Source: an uncultured Prevotella sp. (GTDB lineage Bacteria > Bacteroidota > Bacteroidia > Bacteroidales > Bacteroidaceae). From it: a stretch of DNA of 21,098 nucleotides. Shown piece by piece: positions 7,923-15,665 of this stretch (the stretch's first letter is position 1; each line of letters starts with the position of its first letter). A program made the translations under genes and the position numbers. Where the stretch lies: positions 1-21,098 of the forward strand of contig CAAFRM010000275.1 of the NCBI GenBank assembly GCA_900765465.1. The letters run 5' to 3'. Below the pieces are notes generated by a model. That model was not told the origin of the DNA. It worked only from the letters and a program-made list of their open reading frames with translations, and did not search any database.

Positions 7923-8237
7923 ATGGAAGTAACAATTACAACCGAGAATTTCGAGAGTTACAAGAATGGCGAGTTGCCATTGGTAGTAGATTTGTGGGCT
8001 ACCTGGTGTGGTCCATGTCGCCAGATCGCTCCTATCGTGTCAGAGTTGGCAGAGGAGTTTGACGGCAAGTTGGTAGTTGGAAAGTGTGATGTAGAGGAGA
8101 ACGACGACATCGCTATGGAGTTTGGCGTTCGCAACATCCCTACCATCCTGTTCTTCAAGGGTGGTCAGCTGGTTGACAAGTTTGTTGGTGCAGCTAACAA
8201 GTCAACTCTCAAGGAGAAGTTTGAGTCTCTTTTGTAA
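7923..8237 (+). CDS. trxA: Thioredoxin
   Basis: Small cytoplasmic disulfide reductase of 104 residues with the classical WCGPC active site (Trp28, Cys29, Cys32), preceded by VVDLWAT, and a cis-proline in RNIPTILFF. There is no signal peptide or membrane anchor, so it should be the general cytoplasmic thioredoxin that supports ribonucleotide reductase and other enzymes. It is 25 nt downstream of dnaE with an A-rich leader and no separate consensus promoter, so it is probably cotranscribed. Codon use is more biased than in most neighbours, suggesting high expression. A 10 bp sequence containing its last codons is repeated once 20 nt later, and a bidirectional terminator follows. Confidence 0.97.
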   Translation: MEVTITTENFESYKNGELPLVVDLWATWCGPCRQIAPIVSELAEEFDGKLVVGKCDVEENDDIAMEFGVRNIPTILFFKGGQLVDKFVGAANKSTLKEKFESLL

Positions 8238-8267
8238 GACATGCGTCTCTTTTGATAAAATAAGAAA

Positions 8268-8312
8268 AAAGAGAAATGAAGAATGGGAATCAATCCATTT
8301 TCATTTCTCTTT
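8268..8312. terminator. Bidirectional terminator between trxA and tsaE
   Basis: A long A/T-rich stem (8268-8286 with 8295-8312, one bulged base) around an 8 nt loop. T-rich tracts follow in both directions (CTCTTTTTTCTT on minus, CTCTTTATT on plus). It lies between convergent genes. Confidence 0.85.
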
Positions 8313-8325
8313 ATTATTTCTCTTT

Positions 8326-8736
8326 TTAGAATTCCACGCTTCTGGAACCATCTTCCTCCACGGTGATTGTCACCTTGGTGCAATCCTCTGGCAGTAGGTC
8401 TTCTATGAGTTCAGGCCACTCCAGGAAGCAGAGGTTGCCGACATAGAAGTAATCCTCGTAACCCATATCGTATACCTCGTCAATCTTCTTGATGCGGTAG
8501 AAATCGAAGTGGTAGATAGGGTCGCCATTGCCAGCTGTATATTCGTTGACAAGCGCGAAGGTTGGCGATGTAATCACGTCTTCCACGCCCAGTTCCTCGC
8601 AAATTGCTTTCACAAATGTCGTCTTTCCGGCACCCATCTTGCCATAGAAGGCAAAGACCTTGCCGTCGCCCATGTTCTCAAGGAATTCCTTGGCTGCTAC
8701 ATGGATGTTGTCTAATGAATCAATCTTAATCTTCAT
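8326..8736 (-). CDS. tsaE: tRNA threonylcarbamoyladenosine biosynthesis ATPase TsaE
   Basis: P-loop ATPase needed with TsaB/TsaD for the t6A modification at position 37 of ANN-decoding tRNAs. From the ATG at 8734-8736 it has 136 residues with Walker A GKMGAGKTT (32-40), SPTFALVNEY, YHFDFYRI and FLEWPEL, all in the usual order. The frame is open 13 codons further upstream, but that extension would be encoded by the heptad repeat in the porX/tsaE gap and does not resemble the family, so the internal ATG (MKIKIDSL) is chosen. It follows porX in the same direction with 45 nt between them and probably uses the porX transcript. Confidence 0.93.
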   Translation of the reverse strand: MKIKIDSLDNIHVAAKEFLENMGDGKVFAFYGKMGAGKTTFVKAICEELGVEDVITSPTFALVNEYTAGNGDPIYHFDFYRIKKIDEVYDMGYEDYFYVGNLCFLEWPELIEDLLPEDCTKVTITVEEDGSRSVEF

Positions 8737-8737
8737 A

Positions 8738-8783
8738 TTTTTACTTTGAACTTTATGATTACTATAAACTATCAACTATCACT
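8738..8783 (-). repeat. Heptad spacer element between porX and tsaE
   Basis: On the plus strand the units TATAAAC, TATCAAC and TATCACT (8763-8783), plus looser TTTTTAC and TTTGAAC (8738-8751), fill the gap. Read on minus, the array begins inside the porX TAG stop and ends one base before the tsaE ATG. There is no inverted second arm or GC core, so this is a half-element. Confidence 0.7.
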
Positions 8784-10353
8784 AGTTTCTCTTTCTCGGT
8801 GTCAGGGTGATGAGCGGAATGAGCATTTCCTCCATCGAGATGCCACCATGCTGGAAGGTATCCTTGTAGTAGGATACGTAATAGTTGTAATTGTTCGGAT
8901 AGGCGAAGAAGGCATCACCGTAGGCGAATACATACGCAGTGCTCAGGTTGGGCGCAGGTAGCTGGGCCTTGTGCGGCTCCTTGATGGTAAATACCTCCTT
9001 GGCGTTGTAAGCCAGGTTCTTGCCCAGTTTATAGCGCAGGTTGGTATTCGTGTTGCGGTCGCCGATAATCTTGATAGGCTTCGATGCACGGATACTGCCG
9101 TGGTCGGTGGTGATAACCACCTTGAAGTCGCTCTGTGCCAGTCGCTTGAAGAATTCGGCAAGCACCGAATGGCGCAGCCAGCTCTGCGTAATGCTGCGGT
9201 AGGCACTCTCGTTGTTGGCAAGCTCACGCACCATCTTCGATTCCGTCCGGGCATGCGACAGCATGTCGATGAAGTTGATAACGAGCACGTTCAGGTTGTT
9301 GTCCTTGCATTCGTTGTAACGCTCCATAAACTTGTCGGCCCCCGCCGAGTCGTTCACCTTGTGATAGCTGAAGCTGTATTTCTTTCTGAACCGGTCTATC
9401 TGGGTTTGAATCAGTGGCTTCTCGTTCAGGTTCTTGCCTTCCTCCTCGTCCTCATCCACCCAGAGCTCCGGAAACATTTCCGCTATCTTGTTCGGCATCA
9501 GTCCGCTGAAGATGGCGTTTCGGGCATATTGCGTAGCGGTAGGCAGGATGCTCATATACATATCCTCCTCAATCTCAAAACTGTCGCCGATGTCCTTGGC
9601 GAGCATCTTCCACTGGTCGTAGCGGAAGTTGTCGATGACGATGAGGAATACTTTTTCGCCCTTGTCGAGCATCGGGAAGATCTTGGTCTTGAAGATGTCA
9701 GGACTCATCACCGGTCTGTCATCCACGGGCTTTCCTATATTCTTGGGGTCTACCCAGTTCAGATAGTTCTTGGCTATGTATTTGGCAAAGCCAATGTTGG
9801 CTTCCTCCTTCTGCATGGAGAGCATCTCGGTCATGCTGCTGTCGGTATCGCTCAGTTCCAGTTCCCATTTCACCAGTCTCTTGTATACCTCCATCCAGTC
9901 CTGGCAGTTGCGGCAATCCATCATCTGCATGGCTATCTGTTGATAGTCCTGCTGGTATCCGCTCTGTGTCACCTCGGTCACGATGTCCTTGCGGTGGATA
10001 TTCTTCTTGAGCGACAGTAATATCTGGCTGGGGTTGACAGGCTTGATCAGATAGTCGGCTATCTTGGAACCGATGGCTTGGTCCATGATGTTCTCCTCCT
10101 CGCTTTTGGTGCACATCACTACGGGAGTGGCAGGCTGAATGTCCTTGATCTGCTGCAAGGTCTCCAGTCCGCTCAATCCGGGCATCATCTCGTCGAGTAG
10201 GATGAGGTCGAAGGTCTGCTGTCTGCATTGGTCGATGGCATCTGCACCGTTGCTCACGGTAACCACCTCGTAACCCTTTTTCTCCAGGAAAATGATGTGA
10301 GCCTTGAGAAGTTCAATCTCATCATCCACCCATAATAATAATCCGTTGCTCAT
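8782..10353 (-). CDS. porX: PorX: response regulator with PglZ phosphatase-like output domain (T9SS regulator)
   Basis: 523 residues. An N-terminal receiver domain (1 to about 120) has acidic residues Asp10/Asp11, phosphoacceptor Asp54 in LILLDEMMPG, and Lys104 in LIKPV. A helical linker leads to a C-terminal alkaline-phosphatase-superfamily PglZ domain (about 210-515) with VIDNFRYDQW (Asp241), PTATQYARN (271-279, containing the expected catalytic Thr) and TTDHGS metal ligands. This architecture is PorX, which with the kinase PorY controls type IX secretion genes in Bacteroidota; its PglZ domain is reported as a zinc phosphodiesterase acting on oligonucleotides. The start has a clear ribosome site (AAGGAG, 7 nt spacing). 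tsaE follows. No porY or sigP lies in the window, but porW does. Confidence 0.93.
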   Translation of the reverse strand: MSNGLLLWVDDEIELLKAHIIFLEKKGYEVVTVSNGADAIDQCRQQTFDLILLDEMMPGLSGLETLQQIKDIQPATPVVMCTKSEEENIMDQAIGSKIADYLIKPVNPSQILLSLKKNIHRKDIVTEVTQSGYQQDYQQIAMQMMDCRNCQDWMEVYKRLVKWELELSDTDSSMTEMLSMQKEEANIGFAKYIAKNYLNWVDPKNIGKPVDDRPVMSPDIFKTKIFPMLDKGEKVFLIVIDNFRYDQWKMLAKDIGDSFEIEEDMYMSILPTATQYARNAIFSGLMPNKIAEMFPELWVDEDEEEGKNLNEKPLIQTQIDRFRKKYSFSYHKVNDSAGADKFMERYNECKDNNLNVLVINFIDMLSHARTESKMVRELANNESAYRSITQSWLRHSVLAEFFKRLAQSDFKVVITTDHGSIRASKPIKIIGDRNTNTNLRYKLGKNLAYNAKEVFTIKEPHKAQLPAPNLSTAYVFAYGDAFFAYPNNYNYYVSYYKDTFQHGGISMEEMLIPLITLTPRKRN

Positions 10354-10360
10354 ATTTTTT

Positions 10361-10366
10361 CTCCTT
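10361..10366 (-). promoter_or_regulatory. Shine-Dalgarno site of porX
   Basis: AAGGAG on the minus strand, 7 nt before the ATG at 10351-10353. Strong sites of this kind are uncommon in this window, and it fixes the porX start. Confidence 0.7.
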
Positions 10367-10559
10367 ATATTTTTTCGGGGTGCTAAATTACAAAGAATTC
10401 TTGAATGCAGGAAGAATCTTGTCGTAAAGAATGTTAAGTGTTTTTTGTTTTTAAGTTCAGGACTTGATAACGTAAGTTTTTTTAAGGAATCTTTGCCCTT
10501 GGATATACGATAAAGGCTGGGAATGCGTTATTATTATTCAAGGGTGATATGAACAATGC

Positions 10560-10595
10560 CCTGTATGATTAATGAATCCTGTATGATTAATTAAA
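10560..10595 (+). repeat. 18-bp tandem repeat upstream of lysO
   Basis: Two adjacent copies sharing CCTGTATGATTAAT (10560-10573 and 10578-10591), each followed by an A/T tetramer, give a period of 18 nt. They lie 27 nt before the first lysO ATG, in the expected leader. Confidence 0.7.
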
Positions 10596-10621
10596 GAAGA
10601 AAAGAAGATAATAAGGAAGCA

Positions 10622-10957
10622 ATGCTCAAGATTGTAATGATTATGCTCTGCGGAATAGGTACGGGGTATCTGCTTCGCAATAAGAAAATGAGTTTCATCG
10701 GCCGTATCATCACGGCACTTATCTGGGTACTCCTGTTCCTGCTCGGTATCGAGGTGGGAGCGAATCCCCGTATCATCAACGGACTTCAGACCTTGGGACT
10801 GGAGGCAGTAATCCTGACGCTTGGCGGCTGTGCCGGAAGTGTGCTCTTTGCCTGGGCATTGTGGAGATACGTGAGTAGTAGAGGAGCGAAGGCAGTAGTG
10901 AAGGATAAGTCTGGGGATGTCTTGCGGGATGATTTGCAGAAAGGAGGCGAGGGATGA
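10622..10957 (+). CDS. LysO-family lysine exporter, N-terminal half (split gene, first ORF)
   Basis: The 111-residue membrane protein has three hydrophobic segments (about 2-16, 24-44 and 58-83 by eye) and a short charged C-terminal tail. It matches the N-terminal part of LysO (YbjE, DUF340), the lysine exporter, which in E. coli is a single protein of about 300 residues. Its stop overlaps the start of the next ORF by 4 nt (ATGA, 10954-10957), so the second half is probably translated by coupling. Together they total 311 residues, the size of one LysO. The ATG at 10622 is preceded by AAGGA. No frameshift remnant is visible, so this looks like a true two-subunit form. The assignment rests on the pair, since the short ORF alone is weakly diagnostic. 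Confidence 0.75.
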   Translation: MLKIVMIMLCGIGTGYLLRNKKMSFIGRIITALIWVLLFLLGIEVGANPRIINGLQTLGLEAVILTLGGCAGSVLFAWALWRYVSSRGAKAVVKDKSGDVLRDDLQKGGEG

Positions 10958-11556
10958 AAGGTAGCTTGATTATCGTGGGTTTCTTTGTGCTGGGCATCAT
11001 CGTGGGTGTGTGCGATGTGGTTCCTGCGGGTTTGCTGGATGGCGACGTGAGCTATTATGCGCTTTGCTGCCTGATGTTCTGTGTAGGAATCAGCATCGGA
11101 TGCGATACTTCGGTGTTGAAGAGTTTCAAGGATGTGAATCCCCGATTAATGATGTTGCCGGTGATGACTGTCCTGGGCACCCTTGCCGGATGCGCTGCGG
11201 CTTCCCTGTTGCTGGGACATCGCCAGCTAACGGATTGTCTGGCAATAGGTTCGGGATTCGGGTATTACTCGTTGTCGAGCATCTTCATCACGCAATATCG
11301 TGGACCGGAGTTGGGCACGATAGCCTTGCTGGCTAATATCTGCAGAGAGATACTCACCCTGCTCTGTGCGCCTTTGCTGGTGAAATATTTTGGCAAGTTG
11401 GCACCAATCAGTGTGGGTGGAGCCACGACGATGGATACCACGTTGCCGATTATCACCCGCTGTTCGGGCGAGCGTTTCATCATCGTTTCCATCTTCCATG
11501 GTTTCTGCGTAGATTTCTCCGTGCCGTTCCTGGTCACGTTCTTCTGTTCGTTGTGA
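10954..11556 (+). CDS. lysO: LysO-family lysine exporter, C-terminal half (split gene, second ORF)
   Basis: 200 residues, highly hydrophobic, with about five or six membrane segments. Recognisable LysO features are the CLMFCVGISIGCD segment (about 34-46), GSGFGYYSLSSIFITQ (about 98-113), ANICREILTLLCAPLL and GGATTMDTTLPII (about 154-166), the polar stretches thought to lie in the transport path. It should export lysine, and perhaps toxic analogues such as thialysine, together with the product of the overlapping upstream ORF. Its ATG lies in the ATGA overlap at 10954. A long terminator follows 45 nt after the stop. I see no lysine riboswitch upstream of the pair. Confidence 0.87.
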   Translation: MKGSLIIVGFFVLGIIVGVCDVVPAGLLDGDVSYYALCCLMFCVGISIGCDTSVLKSFKDVNPRLMMLPVMTVLGTLAGCAAASLLLGHRQLTDCLAIGSGFGYYSLSSIFITQYRGPELGTIALLANICREILTLLCAPLLVKYFGKLAPISVGGATTMDTTLPIITRCSGERFIIVSIFHGFCVDFSVPFLVTFFCSL

Positions 11557-11601
11557 AATTTGAATTATATACTTACAATACGTCAGTACTATAATAAGTA
11601 G

Positions 11602-11652
11602 AAAAAGAGAGAGGGTGCGTCATGGTTTAAAGACACACCCTCTCTCTTTTTT
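11602..11652. terminator. Bidirectional terminator between lysO and porW
   Basis: A 20 bp stem with one mismatch (11602-11621 with 11632-11651; core GAGAGAGGGTG) around a 10 nt loop, with A and T runs on the two sides, lies between convergent genes and can end both transcripts. Confidence 0.92.
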
Positions 11653-11661
11653 AGTTTTCCT

Positions 11662-14600
11662 CTAGAATCCGTCGAGTTCGAAGTATTCGTCTTCCAGTCC
11701 GGAATCTTCAGGCTTCTTCTCCTCGAAGTCGATGCCGGTATCTTCGGTCTTCTCCTCTTTCTGCTGAGGCTGAATCTCGAAGGTATCGTCATCTTCCTGA
11801 GTCTTCTGCTCTTCCTTGGTTACAGGAAGAGTGAATTCTTCTTCCTGGGTATTCTGCTCTTCCTTGTTAACCGGCAGCGTGATTTCCTCTTCCTGCGTCT
11901 TCTGCTGCTCAGAATTCTGATTTACAGGACCGAGAATCAGATCTTCTTTTGGTTCCAATTCATCAAGCGGATGATCGCCCGTTTCTGAAACCTTGCTAGA
12001 TGCATCTTCCTGATCTCTATCTACAGCTATTTCTGCAGGCTCGATGAGCAGGCGGAGCTGGCTGATCTTCAATGGGGCAAAGTGCTTGTCGTAGAACTTG
12101 TCGTAGTCGTCGTACGACAGTTTGGTGCCCAGAAGCTCCAGGTTCGGCTCGCTGATGACAAAGGCTCTTGCCTTGTTCAGCAGACGGGTGATGCCTGCCT
12201 GCTTATACACCTCGTTGGCGTATTGGCGAGCCTCATCGTAGTTGCGGAAACCGCTTACCTTCAGGCGATGCAGACCTTGGATGTCCTCGATGTTGAGATC
12301 GAAGTTACGTGCCATATACGAGGTGAAGTTGTATTTTGCCACCTCGAAGAGCAGCTGGTTCTCGTTTACGGAATCAGGAACATAGGCCAGGAGGAACACG
12401 AACTTGTCGTTGCGTTCGTCGCTAAAGCCCTTGTGCTGGGTAGAATCGTTGTTGTTGATAACGTCGCTTCTCATCGACCATACATTGCTCAGGTCGAACT
12501 TGCCTCCGTAGAGGCGCTTGCCGGCGTTGACTCCATTCACTATCATACCCGCCATCTCGCTGAGTCGGCTGTTAGGATATTTCTCCACCACGGTGTTCAT
12601 GATGGTCATACATGAATCTACGTTGCCTTCGTTGAGCTGGGTCATACCACTGATGAAGAGGAACTTGTCACGGTTTTCGCCCGTTGGGAACCGCTTCTCT
12701 GATACGGCGGCATTCTCCTTCACTACCTCGTATTTACCCTCCTTGAATGCCTGGTAGGTGAGGGTATAGATGGAGTCTTCCAGATGAACGCCTATCTTGG
12801 CATTCTCCATATAATATGGATCGGAAAGAAGGATGGTCCACTGGCTTTCAGGGTAGTCCTTCTTCAGTTTCTCCACGTAGGTACTTGCCACATCCGGCTG
12901 CTTCTTTCTGGAATAGAGCAGGTAGAGATGATAGTAGACATCATCCATGTGCTCATACTCCGGATAGTGGTCAGTCAGTCGGCGCAGTGCCTTCTCGCTG
13001 AGTGGCAGGTTGTCGAGCTTATCCTTGAAGATGACGCCCGAATGGTAGAGTCCGTCTTCCAGCAGCTGGTTGCTTTCTGCCAGCTGTTCCGGGGTGAATG
13101 GAATCTGTGCCATGTAGTACTCCCGCTTGTGCGGGTCGTTCACGGCACTATCGGTAATCTGCTTGAGCGAATCTTCCTGGGCGGCTACGTTGGCGAGTGA
13201 ATCTCTCATCTCGTCGGTCATCTCCTCGGCACCCTGTGCTGAAGCAACCACCGTCTTGTTGATTCGTTGCCAGTTGTCTACATTCTCTCGCTTGCCCCAG
13301 AGTTTCTGGAACTGCGCCTTACCCTGGTTAACCGCCATAGGAGAATAGAAATACCACTTTCCTTTATCCATGCCGTTCATACCGTTCATGGCATTGTTGG
13401 CGGCGTTGTTCTTCTTGTTGGCATTGTTGGCAAAGTTGCCTCCGTTTCCTCCCTGTTGGTTATTGGCGGCTTCCTGCTCAGCCTGTTTTTTGCGTTCTTC
13501 CTTTTCTTTCTTCTTCAGGGCGGTAATCACGCGGTCGATGGCAGCGTTGCGGTCTTTCTCATCCATCTTTGCCAATGCCTGGAGGGAGTCCTGCAGGGCT
13601 ACGGCATCGGTGAAGGGTACCAGTTCGTCGAGCACCTTGGAGCGGTTGGAGAGCTGCTCGTAGTCCTTGCGCTCCTTGTCGAGCAAGCCGATGGCTTCGC
13701 CGTAGCAGCGCTGGGCATCGGAGAATTTCTCTCTAATCCAGTAGATGTCGCCCAGATGCAGGAGGAGCACACCTTTCTCTATGCCGCTTCTGGTGGCCTT
13801 GGCAACGCCTTTCTCGTAGGCTCCGATGGCTTGCAGGGTGTCTTTCTGAGCCAGGTAGATGTTACCGATGGCATAATATACCTGGTCGAGATATTCCTTG
13901 TTGTTGTCGGATGCAGCCATGCGCTTCAGCTTGCCTATCATCTTCCTGCTGTTGTTTGCCGCCATCACCTCGGTCATCGAGATGCGGGCATTGAACTCCA
14001 GTTCGTAAGGAGGATTGAGGCGTACCACGTGCTTGAATGCCTTGTAGGCTTCCTGCTTGTTGCCGATGGAAGCCTGCAGCTGTCCCATCAGGTACCATTC
14101 GCGTGCCTTCTGCTTGCGGCGCATCTCGTGCTTGATTACTTTCCTGAGATAAGGAATCGCCTGTGCCGCTTCGCCCTTGCGGATATGGTAGTCGGCAAAG
14201 GTATAATCCCATTCCTTCTGGGCACTCCAGTGGATGGAATCGCGCCTGATGTTGCGGATTACATCTTCTGCATCATACATCCAATCCTGTTCGATATAGC
14301 ATTTAGCCAGCCAGGCACGAGCCTTTCCGTAGATGGCAGGCTGGGTGGCGTAGAGGCGGCTCATGTAGGCGAAGGTGGTGGCTGCCGAATTGAAGTCGCC
14401 CTTGAAGAACTGAGATCTGCCCATCAGCATCCAGGCTTTCCACAGGAAGGGATTGTACTCGCGGCGGCTGAGCCATTCAATATCCTTTTCGGTCTTCTTT
14501 CTGCTTTTGGTCCATTCAGGTCGGCTCTTGATACTGTGCTGGTGAATGGCTTTCTCGCATTTTTCGATGGCACGGTCGTAGTTACTCTTACCTATTTCAC

Positions 14601-14856
14601 GGCTACTCTTGTTGGTAACGGTGTAGAGTGGAATCTGCTCGGTATAGTTGTCCTTGTTGCCTGCTTCTTTCTCCAGCGAGGCATCAATATAGGCGAGTGT
14701 ACCATTATAATAGGTATTGTATCGGGCGTTGAAGGCATGCCACCATCTGCTCTGCGCCGTATTCTTCTGCGTAGAACATCCGATGGTACTCATCGAGATG
14801 ATGATGAGCACGATGGCGTATGCCAGGTTTCTTGTAGGGTGCTGATGCTGTTTCAT
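11662..14856 (-). CDS. porW: PorW/SprE-like TPR lipoprotein of the type IX secretion system
   Basis: 1064 residues from the ATG at 14854-14856. A short basic N-terminus and hydrophobic segment end in a lipobox-like STIGC (Cys27), so this is a lipoprotein. WWHAFNARYNTYYNG and the TPR-like helices to about residue 420 resemble SprE of Flavobacterium and PorW of Porphyromonas. A charged, Asn-rich linker (about 455-500) precedes WYFYSP and FQKLWGKR...DNWQ, a typical SprE segment. More TPR-like helices and a SPOR-like region (LKVSGFRNYDEARQYAN) follow, then an acidic tail with 16-residue repeats. PorW is required for T9SS function in the periplasm. The chosen start overlaps the stop of the permease gene as ATGA; a start seven codons upstream would overlap it further. 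Assignment is by motif recognition, without a search. Confidence 0.85.
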   Translation of the reverse strand: MKQHQHPTRNLAYAIVLIIISMSTIGCSTQKNTAQSRWWHAFNARYNTYYNGTLAYIDASLEKEAGNKDNYTEQIPLYTVTNKSSREIGKSNYDRAIEKCEKAIHQHSIKSRPEWTKSRKKTEKDIEWLSRREYNPFLWKAWMLMGRSQFFKGDFNSAATTFAYMSRLYATQPAIYGKARAWLAKCYIEQDWMYDAEDVIRNIRRDSIHWSAQKEWDYTFADYHIRKGEAAQAIPYLRKVIKHEMRRKQKAREWYLMGQLQASIGNKQEAYKAFKHVVRLNPPYELEFNARISMTEVMAANNSRKMIGKLKRMAASDNNKEYLDQVYYAIGNIYLAQKDTLQAIGAYEKGVAKATRSGIEKGVLLLHLGDIYWIREKFSDAQRCYGEAIGLLDKERKDYEQLSNRSKVLDELVPFTDAVALQDSLQALAKMDEKDRNAAIDRVITALKKKEKEERKKQAEQEAANNQQGGNGGNFANNANKKNNAANNAMNGMNGMDKGKWYFYSPMAVNQGKAQFQKLWGKRENVDNWQRINKTVVASAQGAEEMTDEMRDSLANVAAQEDSLKQITDSAVNDPHKREYYMAQIPFTPEQLAESNQLLEDGLYHSGVIFKDKLDNLPLSEKALRRLTDHYPEYEHMDDVYYHLYLLYSRKKQPDVASTYVEKLKKDYPESQWTILLSDPYYMENAKIGVHLEDSIYTLTYQAFKEGKYEVVKENAAVSEKRFPTGENRDKFLFISGMTQLNEGNVDSCMTIMNTVVEKYPNSRLSEMAGMIVNGVNAGKRLYGGKFDLSNVWSMRSDVINNNDSTQHKGFSDERNDKFVFLLAYVPDSVNENQLLFEVAKYNFTSYMARNFDLNIEDIQGLHRLKVSGFRNYDEARQYANEVYKQAGITRLLNKARAFVISEPNLELLGTKLSYDDYDKFYDKHFAPLKISQLRLLIEPAEIAVDRDQEDASSKVSETGDHPLDELEPKEDLILGPVNQNSEQQKTQEEEITLPVNKEEQNTQEEEFTLPVTKEEQKTQEDDDTFEIQPQQKEEKTEDTGIDFEEKKPEDSGLEDEYFELDGF
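11758..11901 (-). repeat. Three 48-bp tandem repeats in the porW acidic tail
   Basis: Units 11854-11901, 11806-11853 and 11758-11805 encode KTQEEEITLPVNKEEQ, NTQEEEFTLPVTKEEQ and a diverged third copy beginning KTQEDDDTFEI. The first two are near-identical at DNA level, so copy number probably varies between strains. Confidence 0.88.
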
Positions 14857-15656
14857 TTTTTCTGGATTCCTTTCCACAATTTTGCGATGGCAAAGATGAT
14901 GATGCTTACGAAGATGATGGTGGCTCCCGACGGCACATTGAGCATGTAGCTGGCGTAGAGCCCCACGATGCAGTCTATCCAGCCCAGGATGATGCTTGCC
15001 CAGATCATCTGCCTGTAGTTGTAGGTGAAGAGGTTGGCGGTCATCTGCGGGATGGTGAGCAGACTGATGGCGAGTACGATGCCCACCATCTTGAGGGTGG
15101 CAACGATGGTCATGGCGATGAGCGTCATCATCAGATATTCGATAAGGGTGACCGGCAGATGCTGTGACCGGGCAAAGGTACTGTCGAATGCGATGTTCTG
15201 GATGGGGCGCAGGAGGAAGGTGAAGAGCAGTGCCACCACCAGGGTGAGGATGCCCAGCAACCAGAGGTCTGCGCTGTCGATGGCGAGGATGCTGCCGAAG
15301 AGGAAGGAGGGAAGGTCGGGCATGAATCCCGGGGTGAGAAAGCAGCAGATGATGCCCACGCTCATGCCCAAGGTCCAGAACATGGCGATGGCGGAGTCTT
15401 TGCGCACATCTTTCTTACGCGAAATCCATTGTACGCCAAAGGCACTGAGGATGGCGAATACCATGGCGGAGAGGATGGGGTTGATGCCCGAGAACACACC
15501 GATGCCGATGCCGCCGAAAGAGGCATGGGTGATGCCGCCGCTGATGAAGACCAGACGGCGGGTAACGATGTAGGTTCCGATGAATCCGCACAGGATGCTT
15601 GCCAAGAAGGCGCCTATCAGTGCGTTCTGGAAAAATGTATATTGCAATATATCCAT
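14853..15656 (-). CDS. Metal ABC transporter permease (ABC-3 family, ZnuB/MntB-like)
   Basis: 267 residues with about eight or nine membrane segments. The N-terminal AFLASILCGFIGTYIVTRRLVFISGGITHASFGGIGIG is the standard opening of zinc/manganese/iron ABC-3 permeases, and KMVGIVLAISLLTIPQMTA (about 195-215) matches the conserved cytoplasmic coupling region. It would move a divalent metal inward with an ATPase and a binding protein. Neither partner is in the window; the neighbours are a small Cys-bearing protein 9 nt upstream and porW overlapping by 4 nt downstream. The metal cannot be told from sequence. ATG at 15654-15656. Confidence 0.92.
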   Translation of the reverse strand: MDILQYTFFQNALIGAFLASILCGFIGTYIVTRRLVFISGGITHASFGGIGIGVFSGINPILSAMVFAILSAFGVQWISRKKDVRKDSAIAMFWTLGMSVGIICCFLTPGFMPDLPSFLFGSILAIDSADLWLLGILTLVVALLFTFLLRPIQNIAFDSTFARSQHLPVTLIEYLMMTLIAMTIVATLKMVGIVLAISLLTIPQMTANLFTYNYRQMIWASIILGWIDCIVGLYASYMLNVPSGATIIFVSIIIFAIAKLWKGIQKK

Positions 15657-15665
15657 ATATGACTC

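Larger units (their letters stand above)
10354..10621. other. Divergent intergenic region porX / lysO
   Basis: This 268 bp gap must hold the promoters of porX and the lysO pair, but neither is a clean match. On plus, CTTG (10463-10466), 21 nt and AATCTTTG (10488-10495) is the best candidate for lysO, with one mismatch in each box. On minus, ATTCTTTG about 35 nt before porX resembles a -7 box but lacks a -33 TTTG, so porX may use another sigma factor or an activator. An 18 bp tandem repeat lies at 10560-10595. Confidence 0.4.

Noticed and set aside
8971..10020. A 349-codon open frame on plus, antisense to porX
   Set aside because: Shadow of porX, whose domains and catalytic residues are complete on the other strand.
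10622..11556. lysO as a frameshifted pseudogene
   Set aside because: The ATGA overlap, intact membrane segments in both ORFs and a full combined length favour a functional split gene.
13267..14949. A 560-codon open frame on plus, antisense to porW
   Set aside because: Leucine/valine-rich shadow of a Lys/Glu/Gln-rich coding strand; no start context, promoter or known domain.
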